DNA of 64,000 bases from Siphonodentalium dalli (lineage: Eukaryota; Mollusca; Scaphopoda; Gadilida; Siphonodentaliidae): NCBI GenBank assembly GCA_032622095.1, contig CP136069.1:36306194-36370193 (forward strand), given 5' to 3'. Each line of letters begins with the position of its first letter. Position 1 is the stretch's first letter. Below the pieces are notes generated by a model. The model made no database searches. It was not told where the DNA came from and worked only from the letters and a program-made list of their open reading frames with translations. Of this stretch, positions 58,835 to 64,000 are shown piece by piece. A program made the translations under genes and the position numbers.

Positions 58835-59343
58835 CGAACTTCAGCACATACTAGACAAATCATCCTACCTCTGTTCATTGTATGGTGTGGTGTGTGCAAA
58901 AGATCAGTTACCATACGAGAAACCTCATCATGTAAAAGCATACACAGTAAATGCACACATCAGAAAAACCAGGAGAACACTGGGTTGCAATTTTCTTCAA
59001 TGGAAACATTGCAACATATTTCGATTCCTTTGGGATGCCAGTTATTGCTAAATATGTCAAATCATTTATTCGATCGAATGTAAAATAAACGTTGGGCGGT
59101 TTCAACATCATGGTACCAACGTGTGTGGTATCTACTACATATTTGCTCTACATTTCTTGATAAGCCGATATGGTATAAAAGTATTAGTTGAAATGAATTT
59201 TGATGGTGACTACTTCAAAAATGATAGAAAAGTATTTGATTGGTTTCATATAAACAATGAACCCTTACGAAAAGAATCAGAAACATTACCCAAAATATGT
59301 ATTTCACAAACTTGTAAGACTTACTGTGAATTTCATTATTGAT
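58824..59343 (+). pseudogene. Polinton adenain-like cysteine protease, frameshifted
   Basis: The N-terminal part starts MNTSELQHILDKSSYLC. The catalytic elements are split between frames: GEHWV (His) and TYFDSFG (acidic residue) lie one frame over from about 58960 to 59088. NVCGIYY, with the presumed nucleophilic Cys, returns to the first frame near 59121. This His-Asp/Glu-Cys order is that of adenovirus-type and Ulp1-like proteases, used by Polintons to mature capsids. Two compensating indels mean this copy is inactive. AATAAA at 59532-59537 may end the transcript. Confidence 0.72.
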
Positions 59344-59733
59344 GAAATTTGTTCATTACCAATTATTGATTGTAAATATGTTAAAATCATAATCAATTGT
59401 AAATTTGTTGATTGTTAATTATTGATGAAATGTTATACCCAATGTAAATTATGTTCATTGCATTACCAATTATTGATTGTAAATATGATAATTTCATGAT
59501 CAGTTGTAAATATGTTGATTCTTAATTCAAAAATAAAAGTTATGTTGTTGAAAAACAGTGTATGTTTTAATGATCGTCTTCGGCAATGCCGATGAAAATC
59601 TTAATTCACCAAAAAGAAACACATTTGATTTGACGTTCGGGGAAAATTGGTAGGATAACACAATGACGCCGTCAGCGACACCCGCGCGTTTTACATATAA
59701 CAAAATCCCATTATCTCATATCATTTCTCCACG
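59344..59733. repeat. AT-rich region with 107-bp tandem repeat and poly(A) signal
   Basis: CATTACCAATTATTGATTGT occurs at 59354 and 59461, each followed by GTAAATATG and GTTGATT blocks. AATAAA lies at 59532. No coding signal until 59734. Confidence 0.55.
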
Positions 59734-60165
59734 ATGGAATATGCTGCTACTGATCTTGGATCTTATTTGAGAGTCACCCGTGTATCGGCCCCGATGTACA
59801 TAGTGGTGTGGAAGACCCTTTACTGGGCAGTGTATGGCACAGGTGAAAAGTTCTTTGAACTTTTCACTCTTGTCTGTACATTATGGACTTTCAACCCTAC
59901 ACTGTTCAGCGGATACAAGATGCAACACATCAAATGGCTTGGAACAACATATCTCTTGCTCAAGATAGCGGCAACCCTTCTACAGAGAAAGCTCAGGTTT
60001 TGGAGAGAAAAAAGAAAAAAAAGATCAGACGTATACCCATTGAAGGATGTGAGTGTACCGAAAGGTATATTTCCATCTTTCATCGAAGGTACGCTTGTGT
60101 TTCGGGATTTGTACCAAGAGGATGGATTTGAGTTCATAAAGACCCCTTATCCACTTTTCATGTGA
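59734..60165 (+). CDS. Unidentified 143-codon ORF downstream of Polinton genes
   Basis: Starts MEYAATDLGSYLRVTRVSAP. A hydrophobic, aromatic stretch around residues 20-55 could be one or two membrane segments. A lysine/arginine cluster (REKRKKRSD) follows near residue 97, then a neutral C-terminus with GIFPSFIEGTLVFRDLY. A second frame (59883-60131) overlaps with its own Lys-rich run, so part of the openness may be compositional. Proximity to the capsid/protease cassette suggests the same mobile element, but no homology was recognised. Confidence 0.4.
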   Translation: MEYAATDLGSYLRVTRVSAPMYIVVWKTLYWAVYGTGEKFFELFTLVCTLWTFNPTLFSGYKMQHIKWLGTTYLLLKIAATLLQRKLRFWREKRKKRSDVYPLKDVSVPKGIFPSFIEGTLVFRDLYQEDGFEFIKTPYPLFM

Positions 60166-60236
60166 TCTGACATAAAACCGCCCTTTTCAGGGCCACCCAA
60201 AACCTGCTATAGGATGACTTGCATGTACACTTAACA

Positions 60237-60445
60237 GCGCTAGCGTCTTCGAATTTATTCGAAGACTTTCGCTTTTGTTAAAAAATGCACTGGTAAAGTA
60301 GCACAATTTACTAATGCTTCGATTTTTTTTCGGTATTATTCTAAGTTCAGTGTGTCCAGCGAAGGGGAACGCCCTTCGCTTACCACACTGGCATTAGAAT
60401 CCGAGAACAAAAAACGATACATTAGTAAATTATGCTCTTTTCTGT
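60237..60445. mobile_element. Fold-back element, copy 1
   Basis: GTCTTCGAATTTATTCGAAGAC forms a first hairpin. From 60305 to 60431 a long imperfect hairpin follows: AATTTACTAATGCTTCG pairs with CGATACATTAGTAAATT, CAGTGTG pairs with CACACTG, and an apical GCGAAGG/CCTTCGC stem is present. Non-coding. Confidence 0.65.
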
Positions 60446-60571
60446 CAAAAACATCATATTTCTACGAATACAAAAAAAAAGATTTGACTCGGAGAAGTTT
60501 TATATGGACCATTTTACCATTATCTCATAACATATTTCACTGAAAGGTAACTTCTACTAGTACATTTTACA

Positions 60572-60766
60572 ACGCTAGCGTCTTCGAATTTATTCGAAGA
60601 CGCTTTTGTTCTAAATGCACTTGTAAAGTAGCTCAATTTACTAATGCTTCGATTTTTTCTCGGTATTATTCTAAGTTCAGTGTGTCCAGCACCCGTCGCT
60701 TGCCACACTGGCATTATAATCCGAGAAAAAACGATACATTAGTAAATTATGCTCTTTTCAGTCAAA
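60572..60766. mobile_element. Fold-back element, copy 2
   Basis: Direct repeat of 60237-60445, 335 bp downstream, with the same two hairpins (GCGTCTTCGAATTTATTCGA..., and 60635-60748). The apical stem is shortened to CACCCGTCGC. The two share about 90% of positions by eye. Confidence 0.65.
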
Positions 60767-60804
60767 ACCCCTTCGATGCGCTCACCTTACTCTTTGGAAT
60801 CTAA

Positions 60805-61182
60805 CACAACCTCTGGACCGATCCTGGGGGGACTCTGGCCCACCCCTCGCTGTCGGACACTCTGGTCCATGGGCCCATAGACCCAGGTTCTAGGACGTGA
60901 CAGTCTGGCCCACCCGACTCTGGGTCGGACACTACGGCCCATGGGTGTCACATTCCCCGCATACAGTGTAGTCGACGGACATTGGTGGACACTCTGGTCC
61001 ACCCCTCGCTGTCGGACACTCTGGCTCATGGGCCAGAGTGTCCGATCCAGGTTATGGGACCTGACACTCTGGCCCACCCCACTCTGGGTTGGATTCTCTG
61101 GCCCATGGGCCAGAGTGTCCGACCCAGAGTTGGGTGGGCCAGAGTGTCAGACAGCGAGGGGGTGGGCCAGAGTGTCCGCCAA
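60805..61182. repeat. GC-rich minisatellite in both orientations
   Basis: Units built from TCGGACACTCTGGCCCA and CCCTCGCTG, with AGAGTGTCCGACCCAGAGT inverted in the right half; GGCCCATGGGCCAGAGTGTC marks the turn. ORFs on both strands here are products of the repeat. Confidence 0.7.
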
Positions 61183-61382
61183 TACTTCGCATGTGGGACA
61201 CGGGTAGCAAACCAATACTTAAACCAAAATTCATTATGATCTCTTTTGCAGGACACCATATAATTATTTACCGAGAATATTCAAAACAAACATACATTGA
61301 ATACAGATATTCAAACAAACAGATTCAAATTGTCAAGAAATTTAGAGTTCCAACTTTTACAACAGTGAGCACTGTGCCAGCA

Positions 61383-61440
61383 AGACCGATCAGTCTATTT
61401 TAACCCGATCAGGCTATTATAGTTAATATGTGGTTCAATC
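61383..61440 (+). repeat. Isolated copy of the 28.6-29.8 kb repeat
   Basis: GACCGATCAGTCTATTTTAA and CAGGCTATTATAG match the GACCGATCGG...GGGCTATTATAG blocks at 28.6-29.8 kb. Confidence 0.5.
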
Positions 61441-64000
61441 AGACATTTCTTTATACCCATAATAAATATCGTGTAAATAGTATGTAATTATCGTAGTTCC
61501 TAATCTGCATTATCTGAACAAATTATGTTCCAAAACCTGTTGTACAGTATGTAAATAGCATACGATAAGCAAAATACTCAACAATGGGGAGACCATTAAC
61601 TTTGTTTAATTAAAACTGACACCATGTTGTTTGCAAAATACCATTATAGCGCTCACTAGTCTTCGCCACAAGATTTTGGTGTTGAAAGGGTCACCGGAAT
61701 TATTCTCCCAAAAAAATTGCCACGGCGTTGAGTGTTTTGATTATCGTAAACTTCGAATGTGCTGTATCGGTATATGAACAAATGCTAAGATAACACAAGG
61801 AGAGTTTAATGTATATAATATATGATCAAGTTTGGTACAGCCATAGTGAATAAATTATTCTCCATTCGCATCTATGCTTCAACGAGTCAATGTCATTGCC
61901 TGATCATCAGAGCCATATAATGTATAATTTCGCTAATATGGTTTCCAGTTATGGAAGAGGTTATTTCCTAGCAAAGCGGAAATAGCCGAATCGTTCAGAA
62001 TGATAGCTACACATGTTTTGATAAGAACATGATGCATCTGGAAATTGGAATGCTCTACATGTACATGTACAAGTATGTATACTGCTATGCTCTAACTGAC
62101 CCCTCCCCCCTTAATGACATTGACAACCGATTTTACCGTGTTACTCGACTGCGTTGATGCTATTAATCATGATCAATCTTACCATGAATGACCTTCGTAC
62201 CCTTTTAAAGTCAGCGTTATAACCACCACAGAGTGTATATTTCTGGCATGGCTTGACGCTGCATCGATGAAGCAGTTGTGAATGTCGGTCAGTGACCCAA
62301 CTTCGAATGTTGATTAAACCATAAACAAATTATTAATTGATACATATGTGATGGAATTTAAATCCAACAGCTTGCCTGTATAATAGTCTATACCGGTATA
62401 AAATTGATATCGTAAACAGGATGCGCCGACCTCGGATTCATTTACAGATAGTCGCAATCCATTTTGATTAGTGGTGAAAGCTGAATAGCTTTTTCCGTGA
62501 AAACATTGCTCGGAGCTGTAAATTGGTAATGGATGGAATCTGTGTGCTAACAGTTGAAATTATACAGCTCAGAGCTCTAAATTGTGGCCCAGTTTACAGC
62601 TCGTTGTATGAGTGTACCAGTTTCTCATTTCGCACTTCGATCTTCCATAAAGTTGCTTTGTTTTGTTCTCGAACATATTTGATCAGCACTTCTCCTGTGT
62701 GTTGTGTTGCGATCTTCACAGAATTACCATAGGTAAGTACGCTATATTGTTCCATTCACGGTATGATTTGATTTTTTATTGGCAATAATGTCCCACCCTA
62801 TCCAACATTTGTTAAAGTTTCCAACGGTTGTAAATTTGGAAAACAGTGCAAAAGATAATGTTTTAACCATATTCTGTCACATATATGTTGAAATTGTTCT
62901 CATTATTTGAGAAATTAGTGGGGAATATTTTGTTTTTAAACAACAACAGCATATATTTTTCAGTTTGACATAATATTAGGTTAGATATTTCTAACACTTC
63001 GACAGTTCGAGGTACATGGGAGTTCGGTCTGGTTCAATGACAGGGGTATCACTAAGTGGTGTACAGCTTAGTCATCTCCTCCTCCTCGTCGGGGAAATGT
63101 GCAATGCTAAGACAGATAGCATTACGGTATAATAGCACCCCCCAACGGTGGGGGGGGGGGGGGGGTCGAGATCGATCGTATATTATAGCCCCTGCGTCGG
63201 CGGAATACTGGTGCCATCCCTGTTGCGAGGTCTAACTCACCCCCGCGACGGAACCCCTCTATTCACGTGCATATATATGTTACATGTTGAATAACAATGA
63301 TCGGACATAATTATTACGATATGAAAATTTATTCCGGTGGAAATGTTCAGTAGGAAGTCCCTCATGTGTGTGGGGAACACCTCAAAATGTTGCCAAGTAT
63401 CATTAAGAAAGACAGAAATAACAAATAATAAGTAGATGCTCAGCGTGATTATTGTTAAAAATGCCAATGTATACATAAGTTGATCACAGAGATAGGAATT
63501 GTTTTAAAAGTGAGTTTCTGTCTAGTACATGCAGATCACAATGCATTCGTTTTAAATTATAACTATAATCCTCTTTCACATCCGTGATTTTTAATATATT
63601 ATCCATCTCGCCGTGTACTTGAGTATTTACGAATGAAACGCGGAAATGAAAATGTTCATGAATTTTGAGATTGCATACGTCTTGAATATTAACCTATAAC
63701 CACTGATAACCAAATCTACATTGGTCTCAAATGATTATAAGTCCATCTTCTATGAGAAGGTAATTCAATTACGTACTATCATGTCTTATTTGAAGCCCAT
63801 CGATGCATGTGTACTGATTGACCCAACCAGCCAATACGGCAACACAACAGGCCAACTGAACTGCGACATTGTTTGGTTCAGTGAAAATAATATTGTAGGC
63901 CTGTAATTTTGGAAGACTGTTGTCTTTGAATTGGTAAGGTATTTTTCTTACAATCAAGTTACATATACTCTGGTACAAACCATAATATGATTTTAAACGT
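61441..64000. other. No gene or repeat supported
   Basis: AT-rich with a run of G at about 63150-63166 paired with a C-run before it. The open frame at 63721-63906 contains IDPTSQYGNTTGQLNCDIV and might be part of an exon, but no splice sites convince. Confidence 0.4.

Noticed and set aside
60787-61259. Several ORFs on both strands rich in repeats of SVR and DTLAH
   Set aside because: By-products of the GC-rich minisatellite.
63721-63906. 61-codon ORF with IDPTSQYGNTTGQ
   Set aside because: Protein-like but too short, without convincing splice sites or homology.

Overview
The window is eukaryotic: AT-rich, sparsely coding, with split exons and many repeats. A retroposon tail at 4441-4516, GC-rich hairpin elements, a Polinton capsid/protease cassette and lectin/PAN-domain exons suggest a marine lophotrochozoan, most likely a mollusc (inference). 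There are no bacterial-style operons, CRISPR arrays or rRNA genes, and I found no tRNA gene I trust.

Layout. 1-13.7 kb is mostly non-coding: a possible partial exon at the left edge (minus strand), several MITE-like inverted repeats, a broken LINE reverse-transcriptase piece near 8.9 kb, a palindromic minisatellite at 9.15 kb, and a compound element at 12.82-13.11 kb whose two ends are each a 69-bp hairpin. 13,762-22,413 is a nearly complete Ty3/gypsy LTR retrotransposon: LTRs about 98% identical, 4-bp AACC target duplication, gag, an in-phase A AAA AAC frameshift signal with a downstream stem, then protease, RT, RNase H and integrase (two later frameshifts in pol). Between pol and the 3' LTR lie two extra ORFs with late-domain-like PSAP and PPPY motifs. 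24.0-24.35 kb is a signal-peptide plus PAN/apple-like exon. 26-36 kb holds a 158-bp palindrome, arrays built on a TTTGCGATAAATCGCAAA-like motif, an exact 157-bp tandem duplication, a pair of 1-kb inverted arms (31.5-34.7 kb) and a 595-bp tandem duplication.

37.67-39.55 kb carries the last two exons of a C-type lectin-domain gene. Its intron holds a small retroposed insert flanked by 17-bp duplications. 40.27-42.39 kb is a second, broken Ty3-like pol fragment (protease and RT only). 46.28-56.03 kb is a 9.7-kb satellite of 21-bp EcoRI-containing monomers arranged in higher-order units of about 730 and 600 bp. It abuts a minus-strand LINE endonuclease fragment.

57.7-59.5 kb is a Polinton/Maverick remnant with compact virus-like gene order: the C-terminus of the major capsid protein, a Cys/His-motif ORF, and an adenain-like cysteine protease. 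All except the capsid fragment carry frameshifts. An unidentified 143-codon ORF and two tandem fold-back elements follow, then a GC-rich minisatellite at 60.8-61.2 kb. The last 2.5 kb shows nothing coding.

How the parts relate: host genes are represented only by exons (PAN, lectin and two weak candidates). The rest is mobile-element biology. The gypsy element's genes act together (Gag particle, frameshift-controlled Pol, integration), as did the Polinton capsid and protease before decay.
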